From: Pectobacterium versatile
Lineage (GTDB): Bacteria > Pseudomonadota > Gammaproteobacteria > Enterobacterales > Enterobacteriaceae
DNA: 64,000 bases
Assembly (NCBI RefSeq): GCF_020166435.1
Contig: NZ_JAINZP010000020.1
Span: 17,378-81,377, forward strand
Direction: 5' to 3'
How positions within the stretch are numbered: the stretch's first letter is position 1; every line of letters starts with the position of its first letter. The translations under genes were made by a program, and so were the position numbers. The notes beneath the pieces were generated by a model, which worked only from the letters and a program-made list of their open reading frames with translations, made no database searches and was not told where the DNA came from. This document shows positions 52,290 to 61,560 of this stretch, piece after piece.

Positions 52290-53474
52290 TTGCGGCTCAG
52301 ACGTTCATTAACGATTAAACAGATGACAGCCGTGTCAGCCGTGGCACTGGTGACGATCAGCCTGTTTATCGTCATACAGCTCTTTCACTTCGTTCATCAG
52401 CGCCGTGAAGATTATGCCAAACAGCTGGAGAGCATCGCCTATTCCGTGCGTCAACCGTTGACGGATGCGGTGTTACAAGGCGAAGTGCAGCGTGCGGGTA
52501 ATATTCTGGATAGCCTATTACCGGTTGCTTTTCTGAGCCGTGCAGATGTGCTGCTGCCAGATGATTTCCAGACGCTGCATGCGAATTTCCCGAAAGAGCG
52601 TCCGGTGCCAGACTGGATCGCGCGGGTCTTTAAGCTGCCGATCCGTATCTCTATTCCGCTTTATTCACCGCCACAGACGCAGTATTCGGCTCCGTTAGCG
52701 CATCTGGTTTTGCAGGCGGATTCCTACCGGATGTATCAATTTATCGTCAGCACCTTTTCAACCATGCTGGCGACGTATCTGCTGCTGGCGCTGATTATGT
52801 CGATCGCCATTACCTGGTGCATCAACCGACTGCTGATACACCCGCTGCGTGGGATTATTGTCGAGTTACAGAATCTACCGCCGGACGACATGCTCCACCG
52901 TCAGCTTACGCTGCCGCCTTGGCATCAGGATGATGAGCTTGGCGCGCTGGTGCGCAGCTATAACCGTAATCAACAGCTGCTGGCGCAGTCGCTTTCTGCT
53001 GGAACGGAAGGGGCGGGGGGGCCGGACAACGCACACTTTATGCGACGCTTTGAACAGCGTCTGGCCGATGCGACACCGTTCAGTCTGCTGGTTTTCGGGC
53101 TTGATTCGTCCGCCAGCAAGCAGGGCAAGGTAGACACGCTAGCGAAGCAGCTCAGCGCAGTAATTGAAGAACAAAGCGAGGCTGGGCCTATCTATCTGGC
53201 GCGCCTCGACTGTGATGAGTTCGCTATCATCGGGAAGCAACTGCAATCTGCCGGACAGGCACAAGATTGGGCACAGAATGTGATGCTGGCGATTAATTCA
53301 CCCTTTTTGCCTGCGGGCTCCCAGCCTGCGCGGGCTGTCAGCGTGGGTATCCTCACTATTACCGATCCTCGACCAGAGGAGGCGGCGCTGCTTTTATCAC
53401 AGGCACGTTTTGCTATGCAGCTGGCGCGGCGTGATAAAAAATTTGGTATTCATCCTTTCACGGTGCCTTCCTGA
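52290..53474 (+). CDS. YhjK/HmsP-like membrane protein with HAMP and degenerate GGDEF, EAL domain missing
   Basis: A 394-residue protein. TTG 52290 has GGAG 7 bases upstream; the next ATG is codon 12. A membrane span at about 12-33 and a second at about 155-178 enclose a periplasmic sensor. HAMP follows (LLIHPLRGIIVELQ...DELGALVRSYN), then a GGDEF-fold domain whose signature is degenerate (ARLDCDEFAIIG). The frame stops at HPFTVPS, where E. coli PdeK/YhjK and Yersinia HmsP continue with an EAL phosphodiesterase; no EAL remnant was found before dctA. It sits beside bcsEFG, as yhjK sits beside bcs in E. coli. It probably senses a signal without hydrolysing c-di-GMP. Confidence 0.8.
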   Translation: MRLRRSLTIKQMTAVSAVALVTISLFIVIQLFHFVHQRREDYAKQLESIAYSVRQPLTDAVLQGEVQRAGNILDSLLPVAFLSRADVLLPDDFQTLHANFPKERPVPDWIARVFKLPIRISIPLYSPPQTQYSAPLAHLVLQADSYRMYQFIVSTFSTMLATYLLLALIMSIAITWCINRLLIHPLRGIIVELQNLPPDDMLHRQLTLPPWHQDDELGALVRSYNRNQQLLAQSLSAGTEGAGGPDNAHFMRRFEQRLADATPFSLLVFGLDSSASKQGKVDTLAKQLSAVIEEQSEAGPIYLARLDCDEFAIIGKQLQSAGQAQDWAQNVMLAINSPFLPAGSQPARAVSVGILTITDPRPEEAALLLSQARFAMQLARRDKKFGIHPFTVPS

Positions 53475-53793
53475 GTATTCATAGGTAACGCAAATGTTAC
53501 TTTTTATATATAGGTTTCCTGAAAGGCGCATTCCCCGTATGGCGGGGGTTTGAGGGCTTTTTAAAGCAATCTCCCTGCCGAAAAAATGTGCATCTGTTAC
53601 AAGTAAATTGCACTGATGTTTCTTTATAATTCCTGCTGACGTGATTCAGCTCTTGTTTTTAACCTATCGTTCACAAACTAAACTTATAAAACATTCTCAG
53701 CTTGTTATTGCAATGTTACTTTTCGGCGCAATCACAGGCGGCATTTTCGTACCCTATTCCCCTCCTGTGTTTTCCCCACCATAGGACGTATGT
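53475..53793. other. intergenic region before dctA
   Basis: 319 bp without a gene. It holds a short hairpin (CCCCG-TATGG-CGGGG, 53533-53547) that may end the upstream gene, then AT-rich sequence presumably containing the dctA promoter. No EAL-coding remnant was found here. Confidence 0.5.
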
Positions 53794-55086
53794 ATGAAAA
53801 CATCAATTTTTAAAAGTCTTTATTTTCAAGTTCTTGCCGCCATTACAATAGGGATACTGTTGGGGCATTTCTACCCCCAGCTTGGTGAGCAAATGAAGCC
53901 GCTGGGCGATGGGTTTGTTAAATTAATTAAAATGATTATTGCGCCGGTTATCTTCTGTACGGTAGTAACCGGTATCGCAGGCATGGAAAGTATGAAGTCG
54001 GTCGGTCGTACTGGTGCGGTCGCCCTGCTGTATTTTGAAGTCGTGAGTACGATTGCGTTGATTATCGGCCTGGTAGTGGTCAACGTGGTGCAACCTGGCG
54101 TGGGCATGAACATCGATCCAAGTACGCTTGATGCGTCTGCGGTGGCGGTTTATACCCAACAGGCTTCGCAACAGGGTCTGATTCCGTTCCTGATGGACGT
54201 GATTCCAGCGAGTGTGGTCGGTGCGTTTGCCAGCGGTAATATCTTGCAGGTTCTGCTGTTTGCTGTGATGTTCGGCTTTGCGCTGCACCGCTTAGGGCCA
54301 AAAGGCAAAGTGATTTTCGACGTGATCGACAGCTTCTCCAAAGTCATTTTCGGCGTCATTAACATGATCATGAAACTGGCTCCGCTGGGTGCGTTTGGTG
54401 CAATGGCCTTCACCATCGGTAAATACGGTGTCGGTACGCTGATACAGCTGGGACAGCTGATCGCTTGCTTCTACATCACCTGTGTGCTGTTCGTGTTCCT
54501 GGTGTTGGGCAGTATTGCCAGAGCGACGGGCTTCAGTATCTTCAAATTCATTCGCTACATCCGTGAAGAACTGCTGATCGTACTGGGTACATCCTCTTCT
54601 GAATCCGTGCTGCCACGTATGCTGGAGAAGATGGAGAAGGTCGGTTGTAAAAAATCTGTCGTGGGCCTGGTGATTCCTACCGGCTACTCATTCAACCTGG
54701 ATGGCACCTCCATCTATCTGACAATGGCCGCGGTATTTATCGCTCAGGCGACCAACAGCCACATGGATATCTGGCATCAGATTACCCTGTTGGTGGTACT
54801 GCTGCTGTCCTCTAAAGGTGCTGCGGGCGTGACGGGAAGTGGATTCATCGTGCTGGCGGCAACGCTGTCTGCTGTGGGCCACCTGCCCGTTGCTGGTCTG
54901 GCGTTGATCCTGGGTATTGACCGCTTCATGTCAGAAGCCCGTGCGCTGACTAACCTGATTGGTAACGGTGTGGCGACCATCGTGGTAGCGAAATACTGCC
55001 GCGAGCTGGATGAGAAGAAACTGGATGCTGAGCTGTCTGGCACCAACAAGAACGATAACGCAGCTACACCAACTGCGCAGTCATAA
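53794..55086 (+). CDS. dctA: C4-dicarboxylate:cation symporter DctA
   Basis: A 430-residue DAACS-family transporter (E. coli DctA 428). Features: eight membrane spans plus two re-entrant hairpins; the Ser-rich HP1 tip [30 protein letters not shown] (TM7, with the NxDG-type cation site); HP2 [22 protein letters not shown]8 [19 protein letters not shown]. It imports succinate, fumarate and malate under aerobic conditions, useful on plant tissue. A strong terminator follows. Confidence 0.97.
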   Translation: MKTSIFKSLYFQVLAAITIGILLGHFYPQLGEQMKPLGDGFVKLIKMIIAPVIFCTVVTGIAGMESMKSVGRTGAVALLYFEVVSTIALIIGLVVVNVVQPGVGMNIDPSTLDASAVAVYTQQASQQGLIPFLMDVIPASVVGAFASGNILQVLLFAVMFGFALHRLGPKGKVIFDVIDSFSKVIFGVINMIMKLAPLGAFGAMAFTIGKYGVGTLIQLGQLIACFYITCVLFVFLVLGSIARATGFSIFKFIRYIREELLIVLGTSSSESVLPRMLEKMEKVGCKKSVVGLVIPTGYSFNLDGTSIYLTMAAVFIAQATNSHMDIWHQITLLVVLLLSSKGAAGVTGSGFIVLAATLSAVGHLPVAGLALILGIDRFMSEARALTNLIGNGVATIVVAKYCRELDEKKLDAELSGTNKNDNAATPTAQS

Positions 55087-55128
55087 TTCCAGCATGTCGT
55101 TATAGTACCAGCATAGTGTTCTATACTA

Positions 55129-55167
55129 ATTCCCCACGGCGCTAGCGCCCCGTGGGGAATTTTTTTG
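55129..55167 (+). terminator. terminator of dctA
   Basis: ATTCCCCACGG...CCGTGGGGAAT (11-bp stem, loop containing GCGCTAGCGC) followed by seven T. It starts 43 bp after the dctA stop. Confidence 0.88.
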
Positions 55168-55445
55168 CCTGCCGATACGTCGAACCAAACTGTTTCCCTT
55201 CCTTTTCTTGCCCGCCATGAAACGTAAAAATATTGTTAAATATGACTATTTCTACCTTTTTTGCAGATTATTTCGTCTTCTGGAGTGACATAGACAAAAG
55301 CGCGCGGTCTAAGGGAATGGTACACTTCGCGTCTTAATTTTTTCCGTGATATATCCACGAGAGTGTGCGGTGGCAGACGCAAGGCCACCATAATGATCAA
55401 CAATAACCACATTATTATGTTGGATAGCTATTAGTAGGGGTTCAC
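55168..55445. other. intergenic region before yhjJ
   Basis: No gene seen. AT-rich, with the short repeat ACATTATTATGTTGGATAGC just upstream of the yhjJ ribosome site AGGGG. Presumably contains the yhjJ promoter. Confidence 0.4.
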
Positions 55446-56948
55446 ATGCAGGGCACCAAAAAGGCGCTTTTCGTTGGTGGTTTGTTGCTGGCCGTGGTCA
55501 GCAGCGGTGTGCAGGCTGAAGCACTACAGCCCGATCCTGCCTGGCAGCAGGGTAAACTCGATAATGGTTTTACCTGGCAGTTATTAACAACGCCACAACG
55601 CCCCGGCGATCGGGTTGAGCTGCGTCTGGTTGTTAATGCCGGGTCGCTGCTGGAAAACGCGCAGCAGGTAGGCTTTGCCCATTTTCTTCCCCGTCTGGCC
55701 TTAGCGCCCGGCGATAAGCTGTCCGCCGCCCAGCGACCTTCCATGTGGACGCGGGATGCTAACAGCTCACGCGTCCTGCCTCCGGTCATTGTCTCGTATG
55801 ACTTCACGTCGTATAACCTGAGTTTGCCGAATAATCGCCCCGAATTGCTGAAAGAAGCGCTGACGTGGCTTTCGGAAAGCGCAGGGCAGATGGCGTTCGA
55901 CGAAAAAAGCCTACAGGCTGCGTTGAAGGTGCCCGATCAGGTGGCAACCTTTCCGGTTAACCCACAGGATCCGAGCTGGCGCTACCGCCTGAAAGGCTCA
56001 CCCCTGCTGGCACACGATCCTGCTCAGGACGTCAAACCGCCGTTGAATGGCGAGCAGCTCCAGCAGTTTTATAAAACCTGGTATACGCCAGATGCGATGA
56101 CGCTCTACATCGTCGGTCATGTGGATAACCGCAGCGTGATCGAGCAGATCGGAAAAGTCTTCTCCCCGCTGGAAGGGAAACGTGAAGCACCAGCACCGTT
56201 GCCGACATTAAGCCCGCTACCGCCGCAGGCGATCAGCCTGATGAATAACAACGTCCAGCAGGATACGCTGTCGCTGATGTGGGATGCCGCGTGGCACCCG
56301 ATTCGTGAATCGCAGGCGTTGGTTCGCTACTGGCTGGGTGATATGACGCGGGAGGCAATGTTCTGGCACCTACAGCAGGCGCTGGAGAAGAGCTCACTGA
56401 AGAGCAACAATCTCCGCTTCGACTGCAATGTGTTTTATACCCGTTCTCAGTGCGCGATTCATATGGATGTACCGAATAGTGAGGGCGTTGAGCCGGGCGT
56501 GACGTTTATGGCGCGTGAACTGGCGACGCTGCGTGAAAAAGGGCTCACACAGCAAGAGTTTGATGCGCTGATTGCGCGCAAGACAGACGAGCTGAACAAG
56601 CTGTTTGCGACCTATGCGCGGACCAGCACGGACATCCTGATGGATCAGCGGCTGCGCTCCCAGCAGAATGGCGTCGTGGATATCGCTCCCGAGCAGTATC
56701 AGAAACTGCGTCAGACTTATCTGTCTGCGTTGACGCTTGATATGCTGAATCAGGAACTGCACCTGCAACTGGCACAGGATACGACGCTAATGCTGATCCA
56801 ACAGCCCGGTGAACCGGAGGCGAATATGAAGGCGTTGCAGGAAACCTACGACCAGATTATGACGCCAACTGCCGAGCCTGTCGCCAGCGCCGCTGCTGCG
56901 GCACCTGAAGAAAAAAAACCGCAGGAAACGGTTCCCGCCGCACAGTAA
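55446..56948 (+). CDS. yhjJ: periplasmic M16-fold protein YhjJ, non-catalytic
   Basis: A 500-residue exported member of the M16 (pitrilysin/insulinase) superfamily. Signal peptide MQGTKKALFVGGLLLAVVSSGVQA. The first M16 domain reads LRLVVNAGSLLENAQQVGFAH, then FLPRLAL where active enzymes have the zinc motif HxxEH; the Glu and second His are absent, so it cannot be a zinc peptidase. The second M16 domain (about 190-440) is preserved. The C-terminal tail is Ala/Pro/Lys-rich. E. coli yhjJ has the same position between dctA and kdgK. Function unknown, possibly a binding scaffold. Confidence 0.92.
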   Translation: MQGTKKALFVGGLLLAVVSSGVQAEALQPDPAWQQGKLDNGFTWQLLTTPQRPGDRVELRLVVNAGSLLENAQQVGFAHFLPRLALAPGDKLSAAQRPSMWTRDANSSRVLPPVIVSYDFTSYNLSLPNNRPELLKEALTWLSESAGQMAFDEKSLQAALKVPDQVATFPVNPQDPSWRYRLKGSPLLAHDPAQDVKPPLNGEQLQQFYKTWYTPDAMTLYIVGHVDNRSVIEQIGKVFSPLEGKREAPAPLPTLSPLPPQAISLMNNNVQQDTLSLMWDAAWHPIRESQALVRYWLGDMTREAMFWHLQQALEKSSLKSNNLRFDCNVFYTRSQCAIHMDVPNSEGVEPGVTFMARELATLREKGLTQQEFDALIARKTDELNKLFATYARTSTDILMDQRLRSQQNGVVDIAPEQYQKLRQTYLSALTLDMLNQELHLQLAQDTTLMLIQQPGEPEANMKALQETYDQIMTPTAEPVASAAAAAPEEKKPQETVPAAQ

Positions 56949-56980
56949 CTTATTAATAAGTAAGTCTTTAATCAGCAAAT

Positions 56981-57008
56981 AGTAAAGGCCGCGATTGCGG
57001 CCTTTACT
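56981..57008. terminator. bidirectional terminator between yhjJ and kdgK
   Basis: AGTAAAGGCCGC-GATT-GCGGCCTTTACT, a perfect 12-bp stem with A/T-rich flanks on both sides, between convergent genes. Confidence 0.85.
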
Positions 57009-57029
57009 TATTATCACGCTACGTACGGT

Positions 57030-57962
57030 TTACGCAGGCATTGCCTCTAGCGGGATAATTGCACCACGGTATTGAATGACTGTGCTGGCTGTCAGGTGAC
57101 CGCGCTGTGCGGCTTCCTGTGTGCTGCCGCCATTCAGACGTACTGCCAGATAGCCTGCGCTGAAAGAGTCGCCCGCAGCGGTGGTATCGACCACTTTCTC
57201 TTTTGGCAATTTGATCGCGGGAACATCAACCAGCTCTTGCCCGCGTTCAGATACGATGCAGGAATCGGCACCGCGTTTGATGACCACTTCGTTAACGCCC
57301 AAGCCGTGCGTCCGATCCAGCACCGCTTCCAGCGGCTTCGTGCCCCACAGCATGTCTTCATCATCCAGTGTCAGGAAAGCGATATCGGTACAGGACAGGA
57401 TGTCGGTGTAGGCTTGCTGCGTTTCTTCCTTGCTCTGCCACAGACGTGGGCGATAGTTGTTATCAAAAATCACTTTACCGCCGTTGGCGCGGCAGGCGCG
57501 CAGCAGGGCGAGGAGACGCTGGCGGCTTTCGGCGTTCAGAATCGCTAGGCTGATGCCGCTCAGGTAGAGATAATCAAATTGTGCCAGCGATTGACCGATT
57601 TTTTCTGCTTCCGGGCTGTCCAGCCAGTAGCGGGCAGCGGCATCATTACGCCAATAGTAGAACGTACGCTCGCCGCTATCGTCGGTTTCAATGAAGTATA
57701 AACCGGGCAGCTTGTTGTCCAGTCGCTGAATCAGGTCGGTTTTCACCCCTTCTTTCTGCCAGGCAGCCACCATCTCAGTACTGAAGCTATCAGTGCCGAG
57801 CGCGGTCACGTAATGCACGCCCAGCTTATCGGCGTTTACCTGACGGGCAATGTAAACGGCAGTGTTCAGCGTATCGCCGCCAAATCCACGGTTAAGATCC
57901 GTGCCCTTCTGCGACAGTTCGATCATGCATTCGCCGATTACGGCAATGTTAGTAGTTGTCAT
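57030..57962 (-). CDS. kdgK: 2-dehydro-3-deoxygluconokinase KdgK
   Basis: A 310-residue PfkB/ribokinase-family kinase (E. coli 309). ATG 57962 gives MTTTNIAVIGECMIELSQKG; the frame is open to 58043, but those codons lie in the promoter. Motifs: RGFGGDTLNTAVYIARQ, and the catalytic DTTAAGDSFSAGYLA near residue 250. It phosphorylates KDG, the end product of pectin and glucuronate breakdown, to KDPG for the Entner-Doudoroff aldolase, a key step for a pectinolytic pathogen. A KdgR-like operator lies upstream. Confidence 0.96.
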   Translation of the reverse strand: MTTTNIAVIGECMIELSQKGTDLNRGFGGDTLNTAVYIARQVNADKLGVHYVTALGTDSFSTEMVAAWQKEGVKTDLIQRLDNKLPGLYFIETDDSGERTFYYWRNDAAARYWLDSPEAEKIGQSLAQFDYLYLSGISLAILNAESRQRLLALLRACRANGGKVIFDNNYRPRLWQSKEETQQAYTDILSCTDIAFLTLDDEDMLWGTKPLEAVLDRTHGLGVNEVVIKRGADSCIVSERGQELVDVPAIKLPKEKVVDTTAAGDSFSAGYLAVRLNGGSTQEAAQRGHLTASTVIQYRGAIIPLEAMPA

Positions 57963-58047
57963 CACTTTTGGCCTGTTTGAAAAGCTGGGGATAAAAAATG
58001 CGGAAATTAACGTCAGTCTCAACATTACGCGAGACTGAGTCAATAGC

Positions 58048-58066
58048 CTTGAAACGATGTTTTATT
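58048..58066. promoter_or_regulatory. KdgR operator-like site upstream of kdgK
   Basis: On the kdgK strand the site reads AATAAAACATCGTTTCAAG, close to the known KdgR consensus AATGAAACA-N2-TTTCATT-type palindrome. It lies 86 bp before the kdgK start. KdgR represses pectin-catabolism genes in soft-rot bacteria and is released by KDG, so kdgK is likely in that regulon. Confidence 0.7.
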
Positions 58067-58109
58067 TTTTCATGACGCAGATCGGAAAACCAGTGCTTTC
58101 ACGCTGCTT

Positions 58110-59126
58110 TTAGCGATCGGAGGACGGTTCTTTCTCCTGCTCATTCTGATCTGACGAGGTGTCGCCTTTGTAATTCGCCGTTGCGATCCAGGCGGCGCAG
58201 AAGAGCGTCAAACGAGCGAAGAAATAGAAGAATGCCATCAGGCCAATGACCGAACCGAATGCGGCACCGGAAGGCGAGCTGGCCAGTTTAGGCAGCGCAA
58301 CGGTCATCGCGAATTTGATGATTTCAAAGCCCACGGCGGCGATCAACGTGCCGCGAAAGAGCGCTTTGCGTTTGGGTTTATGGCGCGGTAAAACGAAAAA
58401 TATCCACAGGAATAACAGATAGTTGGCGAAGATGGAGATTGACAGGGCAATCAGCGTTAACGCGGGACGCAGCCACTCGATACCATCTAACCCCAGCGCG
58501 GTCACAATCATGTTCTGCGCGGTGCCGGCAACGGAGGTCAGGAAAAGCGTGATGATAAGCGCAATGACCAGACCGGTCAGCGACAGGAAATCCCGCGTGT
58601 ACTGAAAGTAAATCTTCTCTTCATCTTTCGGGTTCCGTTCCCACACGTCACGCGACTGGGCGCGAATCGCCTCACGCAGGTTTCCCATCCAACTGATGCC
58701 GGAATAGAGTGCGATCAGCAACCCGGTCAGCCCGACGGTGGTGCGCTGCTGCACGGCGGTGTTGACGGTACTTTTCAGCGTATTGGCCAGATTAGGATCG
58801 CTGATGCTGTTGACGATGCGGTTAATCAGCCCTGTCAGCAGATCGGGGTTGGAGGCCAGCACGAAACCCACGGCAGCAAAAGACACCATGAGAATCGGGA
58901 TCAGTGACAGAAAGGAAAAATAGGTAATGGCCGCGCCAAACTGGTTGCCCATCCGATCGTTGAAGCGTTCGCCCGCGCGAATCAGGTGCGCCACGCTGGG
59001 GATCGCCTGAATACGGGCGACCAGACGTTTGCTCTTGCCCAGAAACGAGAGGGGTTTCTGTGGTGATTTATCCCCTTCTGGGGTTGACGATGTTGACTGG
59101 CGATCCGGGTCTGCCGGTACAGGCAT
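58110..59126 (-). CDS. yhjD: inner-membrane protein YhjD (YihY/BrkB family)
   Basis: A 338-residue protein with about six membrane spans. N-terminal 45 residues are polar; family motifs are RFNDRMGNQFGAAITYFSF (about residues 53-71), LYSGISWMGNLREAI, and the last span ASSPSGAAFGSVIGLMAFFY. The C-terminal tail is charged (QNEQEKEPSSDR). It has been linked to lipid A/LPS precursor handling in E. coli suppressor studies, but its activity is not established. Same neighbourhood as in E. coli. Confidence 0.92.
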   Translation of the reverse strand: MPVPADPDRQSTSSTPEGDKSPQKPLSFLGKSKRLVARIQAIPSVAHLIRAGERFNDRMGNQFGAAITYFSFLSLIPILMVSFAAVGFVLASNPDLLTGLINRIVNSISDPNLANTLKSTVNTAVQQRTTVGLTGLLIALYSGISWMGNLREAIRAQSRDVWERNPKDEEKIYFQYTRDFLSLTGLVIALIITLFLTSVAGTAQNMIVTALGLDGIEWLRPALTLIALSISIFANYLLFLWIFFVLPRHKPKRKALFRGTLIAAVGFEIIKFAMTVALPKLASSPSGAAFGSVIGLMAFFYFFARLTLFCAAWIATANYKGDTSSDQNEQEKEPSSDR

Positions 59127-59184
59127 TGCGTTTCTCCTGTGTTCGGGATTAGTTTATTAGCATAAGGTTGATTATAACCAACAA

Positions 59185-59355
59185 TATACTCGTCATCCTT
59201 CAAGTTGCATGTGTGTTGGCAATACTACTCGGCCCACTTTCGTGGGCCTCGCCCCGTTGGGGCCGCTGCAAGCAGCGTTCAAACCTGCCTTTGGCAGATT
59301 TGCGTTGTTCAAAACGCTAACGCTTTGTCCTGAAACTCGAATTATTTAGAGTATA
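59185..59355. repeat. 171-bp repeat element with ERIC-like ends and a different core
   Basis: The ends TATACTCGTCATCCTTCAAG and AATTATTTAGAGTATA equal the ERIC ends in this window in inverse orientation, but the core lacks the ERIC sequence. Instead there is a row of short palindromes: GGCCCACTTTCGTGGGCC, GCCCCGTTGGGGC, GCTGCAAGCAGC, CTGCCTTTGGCAG, AAAACGCTAACGCTTT. A truncated relative is at 22233-22295. Non-coding, between yhjD and yhhS. Confidence 0.8.
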
Positions 59356-59424
59356 TAGCAATATGATTTTTCGATGTTTTTCTGAACGTACGTCATACAC
59401 GGACGTTAAGCGAGTGAACTTTCC

Positions 59425-60621
59425 ATGCCAACACCTTCCCCATCCAAACCGGCGCTGAGCGGTCTGCGCCTTAATCTGCGCATCGTTTCGATTGTGGCGT
59501 TCAACTTCGCCAGCTATCTGAATATTGGCCTGCCGTTGGCGGTGCTGCCGGGATATGTGCACGATCATCTTGGCTATAGCGCATTCTGGGCCGGGCTGGT
59601 GATCAGCCTGCAATACTTCTCCACGCTAGTGAGCCGCCCGCATGCGGGTCGCAGTGCTGATGAGAAAGGGCCGAAAAAAATCGTCGTCTGGGGGCTGGCT
59701 GGCGTCATGTTGAGCGGGGTGTTTTATCTGCTGGCCGCCTTTAGTGACGCCTCGCCTGTGATTACGCTGCTGCTACTGTGTCTCGGGCGTATTGTGCTCG
59801 GCGCCGGACAGAGCTTTGCTGGTACTGGTGCAACGCTCTGGGGCGTCGGCGTGGTCGGTTCCCGACATATTGGGCATGTGATTTCATGGAACGGCATTGC
59901 GACTTACGGCGCGATGGCAATTGGTGCACCGCTCGGCGTCTGGCTTAATCATCTCGGTGGGCTAAAGCTGCTCTCCGTGTGCATTATCCTGATTGCGGCT
60001 GTGGCGATTGTTCTCGCGCTACCGCGCCCCCCAGTGCAGATCTCACCGGGGAAAAAGATTCCCTTCCGCGAAGTGCTGGGGAAAGTCTGGGTTTACGGCA
60101 TTATTCTGGCGATCGCCTCCGCGGGTTTTGGTGTGATAGCCACCTTCATCACGCTGTTTTATGCCGATCGGAATTGGGAAGGTGCAGCGCTGACGCTGAC
60201 CATTTTCAGCGTTTCCTTTGTCGGTGCACGGCTGATGTTCTCTAACAGTATTCAGCGATTTGGCGGCTTGCGCGTGGCGATGGCGTGCTTTGTGGTTGAG
60301 ATCGTGGGGTTGCTGCTGGTCTGGGGAGCGACGCAGCCGCTGATGGCGGAAGTCGGTGCGTTCCTCGCGGGGGCGGGTTTCTCTTTGGTGTTCCCAGCAT
60401 TAGGCGTTGTCGCCGTTAAGGCGGTATCGCCGCAGAATCAGGGTAGCGCGCTGGCAACCTATACGATATTTCTCGACTTGTCGCTGGGCATCGTCGGGCC
60501 GGTGGCGGGCGTGCTGATGGCCTATACCGGCATCGCCTCTATTTATTTGGCGGCGGCGCTGTTGGGGCTAGGCGGCTTAGCGCTGACGTGGCGACTGACC
60601 CAGCGCACGGTAGAAGACTAG
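59425..60621 (+). CDS. yhhS: MFS transporter YhhS
   Basis: A 398-residue protein with 12 membrane spans. It follows E. coli YhhS closely: LRLNLRIVSIVAFNFASYL, the first-loop motif HAGRSADEKGPKK (MFS motif A variant), GAGQSFAGTGATLWGVGVVG and AGAGFSLVFPALGVVAVKA. It belongs to the drug/sugar efflux branch; the substrate is unknown, although E. coli YhhS has been linked to arabinose and glyphosate efflux. Start ATG 59425, 69 bp after a repeat element. Confidence 0.92.
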   Translation: MPTPSPSKPALSGLRLNLRIVSIVAFNFASYLNIGLPLAVLPGYVHDHLGYSAFWAGLVISLQYFSTLVSRPHAGRSADEKGPKKIVVWGLAGVMLSGVFYLLAAFSDASPVITLLLLCLGRIVLGAGQSFAGTGATLWGVGVVGSRHIGHVISWNGIATYGAMAIGAPLGVWLNHLGGLKLLSVCIILIAAVAIVLALPRPPVQISPGKKIPFREVLGKVWVYGIILAIASAGFGVIATFITLFYADRNWEGAALTLTIFSVSFVGARLMFSNSIQRFGGLRVAMACFVVEIVGLLLVWGATQPLMAEVGAFLAGAGFSLVFPALGVVAVKAVSPQNQGSALATYTIFLDLSLGIVGPVAGVLMAYTGIASIYLAAALLGLGGLALTWRLTQRTVED

Positions 60622-60644
60622 GGCCGGCCATAATAAAATACCTG

Positions 60645-60700
60645 AACATCATGCCTCCACATTGCCAGAACGCAACAGACCCTCGTCCAGTCTGTTGCGT
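60645..60700 (-). pseudogene. scar of a collapsed third effector-tail/immunity unit
   Basis: On the minus strand the sequence reads GNVEA-stop with an overlapping ATG ATG TTC AGG, matching the junction of effector tail (GNLEA-stop) and immunity start (MMLRS) at 62271 and 61417. It is fused at once to the post-gene hairpin (GCAACAGAC...GTCTGTTGC) that also follows the other immunity genes. A whole immunity gene seems to have been lost here by recombination. Confidence 0.6.
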
Positions 60701-60712
60701 AGTGACATCGTG

Positions 60713-61417
60713 TTATTTAATCGGCTGCTGGTCCGTTTTAGGCTGGTTGGCACGATAGGCATCCATGATTGGTGCCCAGTCCATGCCTAACGGAATAGGG
60801 TGCTGTTTAAACAGTTCGCCGTACTCCTTGTCGAACTCATCAATGCCGTATTGTCTGGCTACGGGTACCTTTTTATCATACCAATCATCGGTAACCTCTT
60901 CGGCAATGCCACGGGCAAGCAAGAGGTCTGGACTAACGCCAAGTAAATCCCCGAACAAGAGCACTTCATAATAGCCACCGGGCGCCAAGCCAAAATAGAG
61001 CCAGCTACGCTGATCAATACGCTCGCCAATCTGATAACGCTGCTGCATTTGCTGCGCCAAATCGGCAGGTAAATCAACCTTGATGCGATAGCGTTTGCGG
61101 TCATATAAAGACACCATCTCTATTACTGCTTTGTCAGGAACAACGATTCCGTCTGTAGGTAATCCTCCCCCTCCTGCCCAGTAGTAACGTTTGCCGACGA
61201 TCCGATCACTCAAAAGCCCGCCACTGCCACCGCCAGCCTCACGATCGGCGTAAACGAGTTTCCCATCACGATAAAACTCTGTTCGGGTATTACTAGTGAT
61301 ATCGATATTGCTCCCCGTACCATAATTCCAGCTAACGTGAGTCATTGGGTTCAGGCTTGAGCAGGCTATCAACGAAACACATAGCCCCACCGCCATAGTG
61401 AAAGATCTCAACATCAT
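60713..61417 (-). CDS. DUF2931 lipoprotein, T6SS phospholipase immunity paralogue 2
   Basis: A 234-residue lipoprotein with a lipobox at SLIAC (Cys19). The body is closely related to the neighbour at 61561-62271 (YYWAGGGGLPTDGI, AEEVTDDW, EFDKEYGELFKQHPIPLGM, end ANQPKTDQQPIK); they diverge mainly near residues 25-75. DUF2931 proteins serve as periplasmic immunity to Tle phospholipases. It starts at ATG 61417, overlapping a duplicated effector tail, and is followed by a GCAACAGAC/GTCTGTTGC hairpin. It may protect against a variant effector. Confidence 0.82.
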   Translation of the reverse strand: MMLRSFTMAVGLCVSLIACSSLNPMTHVSWNYGTGSNIDITSNTRTEFYRDGKLVYADREAGGGSGGLLSDRIVGKRYYWAGGGGLPTDGIVVPDKAVIEMVSLYDRKRYRIKVDLPADLAQQMQQRYQIGERIDQRSWLYFGLAPGGYYEVLLFGDLLGVSPDLLLARGIAEEVTDDWYDKKVPVARQYGIDEFDKEYGELFKQHPIPLGMDWAPIMDAYRANQPKTDQQPIK

Positions 61418-61500
61418 GCCTCCAAATTGCCGATGATATGCCGCCGTTCCTTGCTTACGGTGGTTTCTTGTTTGTGGGTATTCACTGGGCTGGCGATCCC
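61414..61500 (-). pseudogene. duplicated tail of the effector gene
   Basis: The minus strand reads NTHKQETTVSKERRHIIGNL-EA-stop, identical to the end of the phospholipase gene at 62268. No upstream coding part remains. It came along when the immunity gene was duplicated. Confidence 0.85.
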
Positions 61501-61560
61501 CTGATTGCCAGAAGGCAACGCAACAGACCCTCGTCCAGTCTGTTGCGTAGTGACATCGTG

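Noticed and set aside
55681..55710. Active zinc site in YhjJ
   Set aside because: The HxxEH motif is absent (AHFLPRL), so a peptidase function is not claimed.
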